Assembly: GCA_022702545.1 (NCBI GenBank)
Contig: JAHRBC010000002.1
Span: 7,192,001 to 7,256,000, forward strand
Reading direction: 5' to 3'
DNA: 64,000 nucleotides
Origin: Phycomyces nitens
Taxonomy: Eukaryota; Mucoromycota; Mucoromycetes; Mucorales; Phycomycetaceae
Both the position numbers and the translations under genes were made by a program. Under the pieces are notes generated by a model that saw nothing but the letters and a program-made list of their open reading frames with translations, was not told where the DNA came from and made no database searches. Below are positions 23,151-33,500 of this stretch, in pieces. Numbering within the stretch: position 1 is the first letter of the stretch; the number at the start of each line of letters is the position of its first letter.

Positions 23151-24000
23151 ATATATTTATGAATCTGATTGCACAAAAAAGCCAAAAAAAAAACTTCACT
23201 GTCCTAATCACAGCTTTGGAAGGATGCAGACGGAAGAGGTTTACAGAAAATAGTGGAAATTTTGGATGTCAGTCAATGAAAAGAATCAGCAGGGACAGGC
23301 TCTCTCTATCGTCGAAAGATGGATGAGGGCTTGAACTAAAGTTTTGTCTTAGTGGTAAGAGGCTGCAAGGTCGATGAAAATTTGACCAGGATGCGGTTCG
23401 GGAGGAATTGTATATTGAGAAGTGGTTCGATCAATAACACGCAGGAAAACAAGTAAGCACACCCACCAATCGAACCACGCTAGGTGTTTTGAAGAACCTA
23501 GAGAGGCAGTTGAATATGGTCAATTATATGGGCATTCTGTGACAGGAAAGGGTACAAATATCTTTGAAAATGCTGTACCATCGCAGTTATAGCTGTGCAG
23601 ACCAGCATATGAGACCGATTGCCTTTGATAGTGCCACATTGACAGGCTGTGGATGGAGAGGGAGGGAGCCAAGCAAAACGCTATTTGATCATACGACGAC
23701 GTTCTTGACGAGTAAGGCAGTAGTAAAACATAATCTCAAACAGGTTTGCACAGACTTCTAGTGACAGTAATCGGGGGATTCTGGCTCACAAGCTTGCTGG
23801 TAATTTCTTTTCGACATAATTAGATATAAGCTTCTTTAAACGGGCCTTTTAGCTGAGGTCTGTATTTTTCCAACTATTGGAAATATTCCCAAAGTATAAT
23901 ATAGTAATGCTTTTCCCATTCAGTTTTGGCTTTAGCAATGTCCAGCTCTGTGGCAGAAGCTTTGGGCAAGGAGTTTAAGGGTAGATAGATAGATATATGC
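23150..24000 (-). mobile_element. LINE-type C-terminal remnant (family L4)
   Basis: Minus-strand translation gives, from about 23,980 down, TELDIAKAKTEWEKHYY, then after a frameshift VCANLFEIMFYYCLTRQER, RFAWLPPSPSTACQCG and NRSHMLVCTAI. A basic RMIK-RFAWLPP stretch followed by C-X-C-G...RSHML-X-C resembles the zinc cluster that closes some LINE polymerases. Stops interrupt it repeatedly. No RT core is present, so the family is tentative. Confidence 0.5.
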
Positions 24001-24812
24001 AGATGTAAAATACCGTGCTTTGCTCAATTTTTTACTTTAGTCAATGATTGTATGATATCATTGCTTATTGTGAGCGCAAAATCAGCGGTTAACTGCATTC
24101 TATTGCATATTGAAACATATTAAAGTTTTGGTTTTTCATAGATAACCTATTTGAAAGATATATCTTTTCTTAGATGATTTGAACATCGTTTTCCATGCTC
24201 ACATTTTCACATTTATTTAATTTTTTTGAGTCTTTTTTGACAACGATATCCAATAATGCTTCTTAAAAAATTGAACAAGGAGCGGTATTTTATGTCTACA
24301 CAAATTGTGCTATTGATTATATGATCATTCATTTAACCACTACTGCTGCTCATTTCTCCGTATCCAAGGCTCTTTTCATCATCATATTTGATATTTTATA
24401 GATAGTTTGATTCTAAAATTCGTGGTGGATTCAACTAATTGGGTCTAAGAATGGTGTACACTCTGGATACGCTTTCAGCTGGTTCAATTGCATTTTAAAC
24501 TTGATCAGACCAGAGAAAATATGGCCTTATACAGCCTAAAATCGTATTGTTCAGGTACATTCAGGCCACTAAACAATTTAGCTCAAAAATTCTGATATCT
24601 GCCTTGAGGATCAAGCTGTCAAATATCCTGGCATCATTAAAGACATTGGAAAGCTTATGGCACACAAAAAGGCAGCTATCAATCAATCTAGGAATGGCCT
24701 TGTTGTGTAATTCCGAATTTCGTATACCAGATCAATCCTCTCATTGATTCACTATGGCTTCTCAGACTTTTCAACAAACTCTATCAGTATTCAACTTACG
24801 GCTGAACAACTA
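24001..24812. other. Spacer, nothing recognised
   Basis: AT-rich. A 66-codon reading frame at 24,547-24,747 has no features I recognise. A short GATA tetranucleotide run lies near 23,985. Confidence 0.4.
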
Positions 24813-26158
24813 CAGTCACTACCACTTGAATCTCGTACGACTGATAAAAAGGACGAAATTTCCGAAATATTTTGAAATAAAAACTTCATTCTCTCTATCA
24901 ATAAATTACTTAAAAATATGCAATCTTCAGAATCACAAAGCAGCACTCGAGACCTTTATCTAACAAAAGAGCAACAGAAGTATTGGGGTGTTTTCTACCT
25001 TCATAAGGTCCATATCTCTCTTGGACAGATTGCAAGTACAGTTGAGATGCCAAAGTCGACTGTGCAATCAATTGTTGAACGCATTAAAGAAAACGGGTGT
25101 CCATTGCCTAGAAAATCACCTGGACAACCCAAAAAAGTGAATGAGAGGACAATCAGACACCTTGAGAGAATTATACGGGACGACCCATTCACCAACTATA
25201 AACAGCTCAAATTAGACATGGCCAAGATGGGTGTTGATGTGTGCAAAAATAGCATCATCAACTATGTCAAGCAACTTGACTTCAAATCTTGTATCGCAGC
25301 ACATAAGCCTTGCCTCACAAAAAAACACAAGCAGGCCAGACTTCGCTGGGCCAAGGAAAAGGTGAATTGGACAAACGACCAATGGAACAGTGTGGTGTGG
25401 TCAGATGAATCTCGTTTTTGTTTGAACGGAAACGATGCTGCCAAACGCGTTTTCAGAAAAGTTGGAGAAAGATACGAATGAAAGAATACCGTATCGACAG
25501 TGAAATGGGGCGGTGGTGGACTCATGGTTTGAGGGTGCTTTTGGGGTGGAGGATTTGGTCCATTAAAGATAATTGACACCGACAAAGTCAATCAAGATGT
25601 ATATGTCGATATACTGGCCCAATCCTTCCACCCATGGTTCACAAAGGTCACCATGGATGAGGAGAAGGATTTCATCTTCCAAGAAGATGGTGCCACTTGT
25701 CACACTGGTGGATATGCGCGATGGTGGAAAGAGACCCATCAGATCAGGGGATTTGAGTACTGGCCAGCTCAAAGTCCTGATCTGAACCCAATCGAGCACA
25801 TCTGGAATGCTCTAGAGTTGTTGGTTGAGAAGAGGAGAGCCAAAATCAGCAATCTGGCTGATTTGGAGGTAGCCCTTCAAGAAGAATGGACGAGGTTGGG
25901 CCTCGAGTATTCAAGGCGTTTAGTTGACAGTATGCAGAGAAGATGTCAAGCTGTCATTGACGCCCGCGGTGGTACTACCAAGTACTAAATTTTTTTTTTT
26001 TTTACATATTACTAAAATATATACATTAAACTATATTTTTACGAAGTTTAAGAATTTTAAGAATTTTATTCATGGAGTATAGGATTATTGAAAATGAACC
26101 ATATATTTTTGAATTATCAATTTTCATCAACCGTACGATACTCAAGTGGTAGTGACTG
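24813..26158 (+). mobile_element. T1, near-complete Tc1-like transposon (1,346 bp)
   Basis: Bounded by TA dinucleotides (24,811-24,812 and 26,159-26,160). Terminal inverted repeats of about 40 bp start CAGTCACTACCACTTGA at both ends and stay similar through CGTACGRYTGATRAAAA. One transposase gene lies inside. The element is structurally complete, but its gene has two stops. Confidence 0.95.
24918..25988 (+). pseudogene. T1 transposase with two premature TGA codons
   Basis: A 356-codon frame with an N-terminal helix-turn-helix (about residues 20-60, KYWGVFYLHK and VEMPKSTVQ). The DDE triad is complete: D163 (WSDESRF), D257 (FQEDGATCHT) and E293 (NPIEHIW). By my count 35 residues separate the second Asp from the Glu. 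TGA codons at 25,479-25,481 and 25,530-25,532 replace a probable Arg codon and the Trp of LMVWG; both are single transitions. Otherwise the frame is undamaged, so this copy died recently. The enzyme would cut and paste the element into TA sites. Confidence 0.9.
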
Positions 26159-26160
26159 TA

Positions 26161-26500
26161 TATTATGATCCGTCACTTCAATATGTAGACCCTAAAAGAA
26201 GCTTGTAAGCCAAGATCTCGGGACTATTTCACCTCTCTAGATATTCAAAATAAGGTTTTCTATATATCGGTGCACAAGACATCCAAAAAATACGGGACTA
26301 CTGAAGTATATTGAGTGATTGCAACCTCTGCTATAAAGTGTAAATTAAAGCCATGTCTTTGCATTGGTATTATTCTTAGTATATACAAGCAATAGATCTA
26401 CCAATCTATAATAATAAAGTATATCTTGTGTAGTCTATATAATAAAACCAAAACTTTAATTCAATATGAGATGGGATCCCTTATACCTTTTTAAAATAGT
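26161..26500. other. Spacer between Tc1-like elements
   Basis: AT-rich, no gene or repeat supported. Confidence 0.4.
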
Positions 26501-26850
26501 GGTGTATTATCCATAAAGAAGCCGTACTTTTTGTATGCTCTGTTATAGTTGTCCAATTTTAGTCAGAGCATCTCTTGGCATCTTCACTGCTGTAGGTTTG
26601 TTTCCTTTTGAATGAATATTATTATTTAGCATATCTCAAATATTCTCTATTGGACTCAAGTAAAGCCTTTTTGATAGCCACCCAAGAATATTTAAAGTTT
26701 GAATAAAAATCTTTTCGATATTGTAGATTTATGTGCTATGCATAAGAGAAGAAAAGAAGACAAGTAGATCTTCTTAGTATTTTATGGGGAATAAGAATAT
26801 TGCAAGTGTTCTTTATATACTATCGTTCAGATTTCCCTAATAAACTCCCG
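26500..26850 (-). mobile_element. Fragment of another Tc1-like transposase
   Basis: On the minus strand, NIEKIFIQTLNILGW followed by YLSPIENI, a stop, DMLNNNIHSKG matches the C-terminal part of Tc1-like transposases around the catalytic Glu (SPIENIW type). It differs in sequence from T1 and T2 and contains stops. No termini were found. Confidence 0.55.
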
Positions 26851-27138
26851 GTTGTATAATAGCTAATTATGGCATGTTATAAAATGTATGAGTACCTGGA
26901 GGATAACTATTGAGATATGAACTCGAAATTATCAGCAAAGAGTAGCCAAAGATCTATTATAGAGTTTGTATTACACTCTGTTGTGGTGTGCATATCACAA
27001 AAATATCAGTTTCAAAGTCTACAACTGTGCTAGACTGGTGAAACTATCAGTAGCAAAATCTATCACTGAACAAAACCAGTAAACCTCTAGCTGTAATAAT
27101 CACTGAAAACAATCTATAACAAAATCTTGGGCTTAATC
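26851..27138. other. Spacer between Tc1-like elements
   Basis: AT-rich, no gene or repeat supported. Confidence 0.4.
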
Positions 27139-28487
27139 CAATCACAGGCAGTTGATTTACATACATTTGATAAAAATCTCAAATTTTCATACTTTTTTTT
27201 TTAAATAATTTTTTTTCTCAATCAGTTTATTTATCAAATGGACATGACATCTGAAGAATAAGAGCATAATATCCGTGGACCATATAAAAACCGTGAAGAT
27301 AGAAACTATTGGGGCGTATACTTCCTTTACAAAGCCAAACATTCTCTCCAGCAGATTGCAAACATGGTCGAGATACCGAGGTCTAGTGTGCAAGCACTTG
27401 TCAAATGCATCAAGACTTTTGATTGCCCTTTCCCTAAAAAAAAACAACCTGGAGCAAAGATAAAACTATATAACAGAACAGATAAACATCTGGAAAGGAC
27501 CATTCGAAAGGATCCATTTACATCATATAATCAGCTCAAACCGTCATTAGCCAGCATGAAGATTAATGTATGCAAAAAACTGTAATCGCCTCTGTCAAGA
27601 AATTAGACTTCCAGTCTTTTATTGCAGCACATAAGTCTAGACTGACAGAGAAACACAAAAAGGCCAGACTTCGCTGGGCTTTGGAAAGAGTAAATTGGTC
27701 TGATAATCAATGGAAAAATGTAATATGGTCAGACGAGTCGCGTTTCTGCCCGGAAGGCAATGATGGTGCTAAGAGAGTGCTTCGAAAAATTGGCGAGAAG
27801 TATGAGGAACGACGCACCATCTCAACAGTAAAGTGGGATGGTGATAGAGTAATGGTTTGGTGCTGCTTATGGGCTGAAAGATTTGGACCTTTGACGATCG
27901 TGGAACCAAACACTGTGAGCCAAGATATATACGTTGATATCTTGGCAAATATATTCCATCTATGGTTCACAACTATTTCCAGACGTGAGGATAGAGACTT
28001 ACTTCTTCAGGAAGATGGTGCAAGCTGCCACACAAGTAGATATGCTCGATGGTGGAAGGATACCCATTTAATCAGAGGTTTTGAGTACTGGCCCGCTCAA
28101 AGTCCTGATCTGCACCCAATTGGGCACTTACGGAATGCTCTCGAAATGCTTGTAGATAAGAGGAGAGCAACAATCAAGTCTCTTAATGATTTGAAGGTGA
28201 CCTTGCGAGAAGAATGGGAGAAACTTAGCTCGGAGTATGCAGGATGTTTAGTTGTCAGTATGAAAAATAGATGCCAAGCTGTAATAGATGCAAAAGGAGG
28301 CACAACAAAATATTAAATATGCCTTTTTTTATGTTCTTATTTAAAATACATACTTCAAAATATATTGTTATAAAACTACGAGTTTCTAACAGTAATATAT
28401 ATGGAGTACTTCTATGTTTAATGTTGACCACCCAAATTTTAAAAATTAATTTTAGGCTATTGTATGTAAATCAACCGCCAGTTACTG
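27139..28487 (+). mobile_element. T2, Tc1-like transposon (1,349 bp)
   Basis: The right end reads ...GCCAGTTACTG followed by TA (28,488-28,489). The left end (27,139) is CAATCACAGGCAGTTGATT, an eroded version of the same repeat; the core GTTGATTTACATACA is identical at both ends. Almost the same length as T1. The P-gene upstream region at 48,789 has the matching sequence without an element, so T2 entered a TA about 330 bp before gene P1. Confidence 0.85.
27238..28316 (+). pseudogene. T2 transposase, frameshifted and lacking the catalytic Glu
   Basis: It starts at ATG 27,238, with a TAA at 27,259-27,261 and a one-base loss in an A run near 27,575. From 27,570 the frame is open for 248 codons. 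WSDESRF and LLQEDGASCHT keep both Asp residues. The third residue is changed: HPIGHLRN instead of NPIEHIWN (codon GGG at 28,122-28,124), so even a repaired frame would lack the DDE triad. The N-terminal helix-turn-helix (KAKHSLQQIANMVEIPRS) is recognisable. Confidence 0.9.
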
Positions 28488-28691
28488 TATACTTTTATAT
28501 GGACAAGCACATAGTTTAGTTGACGATACTCCAACTTGCTATTTAGTGTCCTTTGAAGTATGCAGTTAATAGTAGATAATGTTTCATTTATAAAAAAAAT
28601 TGATTTTTCTTAATGCTGTGTATGCATTAAAAAGGAAATTATGAAGTAAAAAAAAAATAAACTTATAGGTATACCCTATTTTGGCACGAAC

Positions 28692-28764
28692 GCCAAGTCA
28701 TCACAAACAATGATTACGTGTACTATTTTCTGGTCAGTAGTGCGTCCCAATCAAAATAAATAGA
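28692..28764 (+). promoter_or_regulatory. Promoter of P1: conserved GTCATCA element, CCAAT, TATA-like box
   Basis: GCCAAGTCATCACAA (28,692-28,706) lies about 126 bases before the ATG and recurs at 48,987-49,001 (P3) and, with one change, at 40,652-40,666 (P2). It contains TGATGAC on the opposite strand, resembling a bZIP half-site arrangement. CCAAT is at 28,747-28,751 and an AAATAAATAG box at about 28,755. Conservation in the otherwise diverged P2 promoter makes this a good regulatory candidate. Confidence 0.6.
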
Positions 28765-28817
28765 GGGGCTTTTGTCTTTTCTCATTCCTTGCCTTTCTTT
28801 CAGCTATTTATAATAAT

Positions 28818-29898
28818 ATGCTTGCTTTCACAACCTCTCACCCCACTGCTCTCGCTCTCGCTCCTCTTGGGACTTCTGTTCCTTTGTCGGTCTCTCCTGA
28901 GGCTCTTGCTTCTTTGGAAGTTTCGCCTGTCCAGGCGTCTCTTGCTGTTGGTGCAGCCTGCGCTGCGGTGGCCGCCCCTCTCTTCTTCAGGGCAGTTGCA
29001 AGAGCCCCTGTTACTCCCTCTGCTGTCCCCTCTGCCACCCAACCACTTCGTGTGTTCAGAGTTCCTGTGCAAGGTATGTTCATATTCATTGTCTAGTATA
29101 ATATGTTCCTAAAGCTGATCACGATACTCAAAAAACATCATTCACTTGATAGTATCTGGTCGTAAGAGAAAGCACTCTGAGATCACTGGTGGTGATGAGG
29201 AGGTTAACCGCCCCACCTCTCGTCGTCGTATTGGGGAATATGTTCCATCGAGCGATGTTTCATCGGAAAACGGTCCATTGGTCAACATACCATCGGACAG
29301 CACTCCATTGGAGGGTAAGTAGCTAAATCATTTGCTAATACGTTTTTTCATGTATTGACCTATATTCCACTTGTCATTCTTAGAAGTACCCGCCCCAAGA
29401 GGTGTCAAGCGCACGCGGGACATTGACGCTGACGAACTCGAGCAAGTATACACGAGAGTAAAGGCTCGTTACGATGCCGGGCCTGTCCTCGCCCACCCAT
29501 TCAGAAGTGTACCATTAGATCTCTGTACATGGGTGGTGCGCCGAGAGCACATGCTTGAGCTCGAGGACCTCTACCGCGACATGACAGTAGCACGGGAGGA
29601 GTTCATCAAGCAGCAGCAGCAACAGCAGCAGGCTCCTCCCAGCCCTGTCGAAGAGGTTGGACAGGCCTCTTCCAGCCAGCAGCCTGGCCAAGAAACTTCT
29701 CCTCCCTTCGGCCCTTTGGAGGACATCGACACTAGTGGTGTCTCCGGAGAATCGGCTGGCCAGGAAACCTCTCCTCCCTCCGGCTCTTCGGAGGATGTTG
29801 ACACCACCGGGATCTCCGACGAACCGGCTGGCCAGCCCACTCCTTGGGAGAAGGCCGTGAACGTCGCGGCCGCAGTGAAGAGGTTCTTCTCTTTTTAA
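28818..29898 (+). CDS. P1, unknown three-exon protein of 310 residues
   Basis: Exons 28,818-29,073, 29,153-29,314 and 29,384-29,898, all joined in phase 1 (GTATGT and GTAAGT donors, TAG acceptors). Exon 1 is Ser/Pro/Ala-rich with a hydrophobic segment at residues 42-60 (LAVGAACAAVAAPLFF), possibly membrane-associated. Exon 2 is basic (GRKRKHSE, SRRRIGEY), possibly a nuclear signal. Exon 3 starts VPAPRGVKRTRDIDADELE and has a charged helical stretch, seven consecutive Gln, two 24-residue repeats starting GQETSPP, and ends PWEKAVNVAAAVKRFFSF. I do not recognise the family. P3 is almost identical and P2 is a distant paralog. Strong conservation of exon joints and ends argues for a real protein. 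The 3' end overlaps a hairpin. Confidence 0.85.
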
Positions 29899-29913
29899 GA
29901 ACCTCTTCACTGC
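29872..29913 (+). promoter_or_regulatory. Hairpin 1 spanning the P1 stop codon
   Basis: A perfect 17-bp inverted repeat: left arm GCAGTGAAGAGGTTCTT (29,872-29,888, coding for the AVKRFF tail), 8-base loop, right arm 29,897-29,913. The TAA begins at the last loop base. It is present in P3 and P2 with pairing preserved. Confidence 0.9.
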
Positions 29914-29945
29914 CAAGCCCAGCCACCTGATCCAGGCTGGGCTTG
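29914..29945 (+). promoter_or_regulatory. Hairpin 2 after P1
   Basis: Arms CAAGCCCAGCC (29,914-29,924) and its reverse complement (29,935-29,945), with a 10-base loop. It follows hairpin 1 with no spacer. In P2 one end pair becomes G-U; in P3 one pair is a mismatch. Confidence 0.85.
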
Positions 29946-29977
29946 TTCTCTATATCTGGCTTGAAGATTCTGGCAGA

Positions 29978-30110
29978 AGCAACAGGAAGCAACAGGAAGT
30001 AACAAGATTGAAACGTACCCGACTAACAACCTTGTGACTAACATAGCAACAGGGAGCAACAGGAAGCAACAGGAAGCAACACAAAGCAACACAAAGCAAC
30101 AGGAACTAAC
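29978..30110 (+). repeat. AGCAACA short repeats with embedded third hairpin, P1
   Basis: Near-tandem 10-11-base units AGCAACAGGA / AGCAACACAA (29,978-30,008 and 30,044-30,110) flank an ACAAGATTG...CAACCTTGT inverted repeat. P3 and P2 have the same layout with fewer units. In P2 this third stem is perfect over 11 bp. Confidence 0.8.
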
Positions 30111-30175
30111 ATTATTGGCTCTTTTTTTGTGTATTAACAGAAAGGCATCTGGTGTTCTGGTTCTTTTTTTGGATA

Positions 30176-30320
30176 TTTTATTGTATCAAACCGAATTGTA
30201 TTATATTATATTGTATCAATTCAAATTGTATTGTATTGTATCAAACTGAATTGTATTCAAATAAATTGTATTATATCAAACCAAATTGTACTTTCTTTTA
30301 TTTTCTTTTATTTTTATGTA
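30176..30320 (+). repeat. TTGTATT-rich repeat tract after P1
   Basis: Imperfect repeats of TTGTATT(G/A)TATCAAA with many TGTA cores, followed by a pyrimidine-rich stretch. Counterparts are at 50,450-50,590 (P3) and 42,495-42,620 (P2). If transcribed it would be a UGUA-rich 3' UTR. Confidence 0.7.
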
Positions 30321-30544
30321 TTGGCCTTAGTTGCCTCAAGCACATCTGCTTCAAATTGAAATATATTATCATTGCCCTTGGTGCGGTATAAAACTCTATA
30401 TGCGTCTAAAATTATCTTTGAGTTCTAGTGAACATAAACCAACTGCTATGAAGCACAAAAGTCTTGTGTCGTTGAAGCTTTCTGAACATTAGCTAGATGT
30501 ACACCTTTTGTAAATCAAGTGCCTATGCAATGAAAACCACAAAA

Positions 30545-33500
30545 TAAAGTCTCGACAATATATTCTTTACAATATTTTTTCCATTTGAATCATGCAATAG
30601 CTGAAAAGTTAACAATGCTTTAACATGAGAAAATCTCAAATTATACGTATGGATGTTGAGTTGGTAAAGTCTTTGACGATAGGTCCTTGTATCTAATTTC
30701 TGATCAAGCAATCAATAATCATTAAAATGTACCAAAAATATATTTCCAAAGGAGTTGAAAAAATATATAAAGATTATGGATGATGAATATAAATGCAGTC
30801 TGGCTAACTAAAAGACAGCTGTCTGCTTTGATGGAGCTTTGGAATAGGACCTGGCTTATTATGGGTTTTTGGAGAAGGAAAATAAAAGATAAATTACATG
30901 AGTTGTTTGAAACTTATGTGAATTATATAATTTTGTTGGTATTTGGAAAACGAGTCCATAGAGTTAAGATCAATGTCAAGCAAAGGTGAGAGATAATTTT
31001 TTAGCAGTACTAAGGACCAAAAGGGATTGAAACGGGGAAGATTGAAATTAAATGCGAAGTGATAGTTCCAAATAGCAAGTATGGTCAAACAAGAAGGAGA
31101 ACAAAAAGATATAATAAAATAAAGGTCTGAAACATTGTGGGAAGGACAATGGGCAGAGTGATGTTATCAAAAAGATACAACCAGATTCCTGTCCATACAC
31201 TGGGATTCAATGGTCACGCATAGACAAAGTGCTCTATTGACTTCACGGAATGGGGTCCGTGGCTCTTTCACCTGAACAATCGGGTATATCAACTTTGAAG
31301 GATTCGCTCATGGAGATTATCTCCCTCCTTTACCAGCTACCTCACTCACACCACTGCCGTCAGTCTTTCTTAATTAACCCATCAATACACATAAATTTAG
31401 CCAACCGAGATATCCAAGCGCTACCCAAAATGCTAATAGTAAATCAAAGACAAGTCGCTCTCCCGTACTTGTAAGAAACAAAGATCTACCGTCTACTCTG
31501 CGGGTATAGCTTTAGGGTACATTTATTCATTCTGTCTTTTATCACATATCTTTGGATTGTACCGATTAGGGTTACCTTTTAGGACCTTTACCTAAGTTTT
31601 TATCGTCAAGGTATTGAGCGCTAAGTAAAGACAATATTTGAAGACACAGACGATCGTTGAGCTATACCTCTCAAGGAATGGGTATTACAAAAAGGCAGGT
31701 AAAAGATTCATTGTAGTAGGAGATTAATGGTTCCTGGCAGCTCCAGTTATATCTGCCAATCTCACACTGCTGTAGTATAAACCTGTCTGATCTCCCTACA
31801 GACAATTATGACCATATCGTAACCTGGCTTAGAAGACTCTCAAGTATTATTTTTTTGGAAATATCCGTTAGACTAGAATTTATAAAAAGGCTCAACATTA
31901 GTGATTTAAGGGTAATGGTTATGTTTGTTTGGATATTTTTGGTGGAAGGGAACAAGTTCCAGAAATTATTGTGTTATGAACAGAGCACAGTTACTTTCGT
32001 TTGTTTTAGGGATTTTTAGAAAATAGAAATAGAGATCTAGAAGAGCGCTATGTTTAATCTATTTAATATGAGAGCTGGTAGGTGAGAGTACCTGGTTTAT
32101 AATTAATGGTAGCAGGTGAAAATAGGATGTTTTCAAAGACAAAGCTCCAATGGGCCTGTCAGATAGCTTAAGTTAGCTGCTAATCACTTTGAAGGATTAC
32201 ACATTGAAGGTGAGAAAGTGTGTCAATAACAGATATACAAATTTGACAAGTGGGTGTAGAGGATACTGAGGGGTACCGGTGTTAAACTGTAAGTTGATAT
32301 GATAAAATATTAAGTATATCACAGTGCCCAATACTCTGAGTGGTGTAATGAATTAAAGAGAACTAAATAGTTTTACTAGGTATGGCCTAGAGGAGAATGC
32401 TCAGGTTGCGTTGTGGAGAAATTTCGGTAAATATCATGCAAACGGTTTGTGGAAAGGTCACTCAGCCGTTTACAGCTATTATGGAGGGCCGAGACAAAAG
32501 ACATGCAGTTAACGACTAGATGGCTATTAGGGTGTGTTATTTTAGGGTGGTCACTGGGGATAAAGGTGGATCACGGAAAAAAAAGAGTGAATTCAGCCAA
32601 TTCTTCGGTAATGTCTCAAAACAGTTTTACAATTAAATAAGGTGAGCTAATCCGATCAAATAAGAGTAGCAGGCGGGCGACTTTTATATTATTGTCATAT
32701 ATAAATGTATCACACACCATAAATTCTTTCTAGCAAAAAGTATTCCGTGGGAGAGGTCTTTGAAGGTCACTACAACCAAAAACGGGAGAGAAAGACTAGA
32801 AAAATGACTAGGTGTAAACAAAGAAAAACTGTAAATGCGGTAGACTGTGGTAGATTGAATGATAGGTAGTGCATCAGTAACTACTCGTAAATATGGGTAT
32901 ACCAGCTGTAGAAAATAAGAGAGATATGAGGATCAGGGAAAGACTGGTTCAGATTGAGGTAGCAAATGCAAGGTGTGACAAAGGATTTGTGGATTTCATT
33001 GTCAAGAATTGGCTGTATCCAACGTAAAATCAGGATTTTTTTTTACTGTGTCTAGGGATCTAAGATTTTCAGTCCTCCATAAAGTTTTAGGAAGCAAAGT
33101 GAGTAAAGGCTAGTTATTATGAGCATGATTCAGCAAAGGAACAAGCCTACAATGAATTGTAACTTGTCAAAAACCGTTTGTGGAACAGTAGTAACACGAG
33201 AACATCGCAGGCATCGGAGAGAATTAAAGTTGTTTAAGACAGTGATACTGCCGAGGATAGGCTGAGATAGCTGTAAGTAGATATTATAGGTGAATTGGAC
33301 AATGTTAAGAGGAAAAGTACAGAAATTGTTCCTCTGGACAAGTACTTTTTTGTATTATCTATGGAAGAATGTGTATATCTAAAGGCAAACTATCTAAGAA
33401 TTTAAGTTGTTTTCTTGAGCCTTCTATCACAAGTTTTCTAATGGTTAAGATGCAATTTCTTCAATGGATGCAACTCGGCTGGTGGCAAAGGAGACGTCAT

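Noticed and set aside
24918..25988. Alternative genetic code reading TGA as Trp
   Set aside because: One of the two TGA codons replaces a probable Arg, and TGA also sits at ends of frames elsewhere. A transition-decay explanation suffices.
29515..29992. Long minus-strand frames under P1 (also under P3 and P2)
   Set aside because: Shadows of GC-rich coding exons on the other strand, without promoter or splice logic.
29978..30110. CRISPR array or telomeric repeat
   Set aside because: Units are 10-11 bases, contiguous, with no spacers, and the unit is unlike known telomere repeats.
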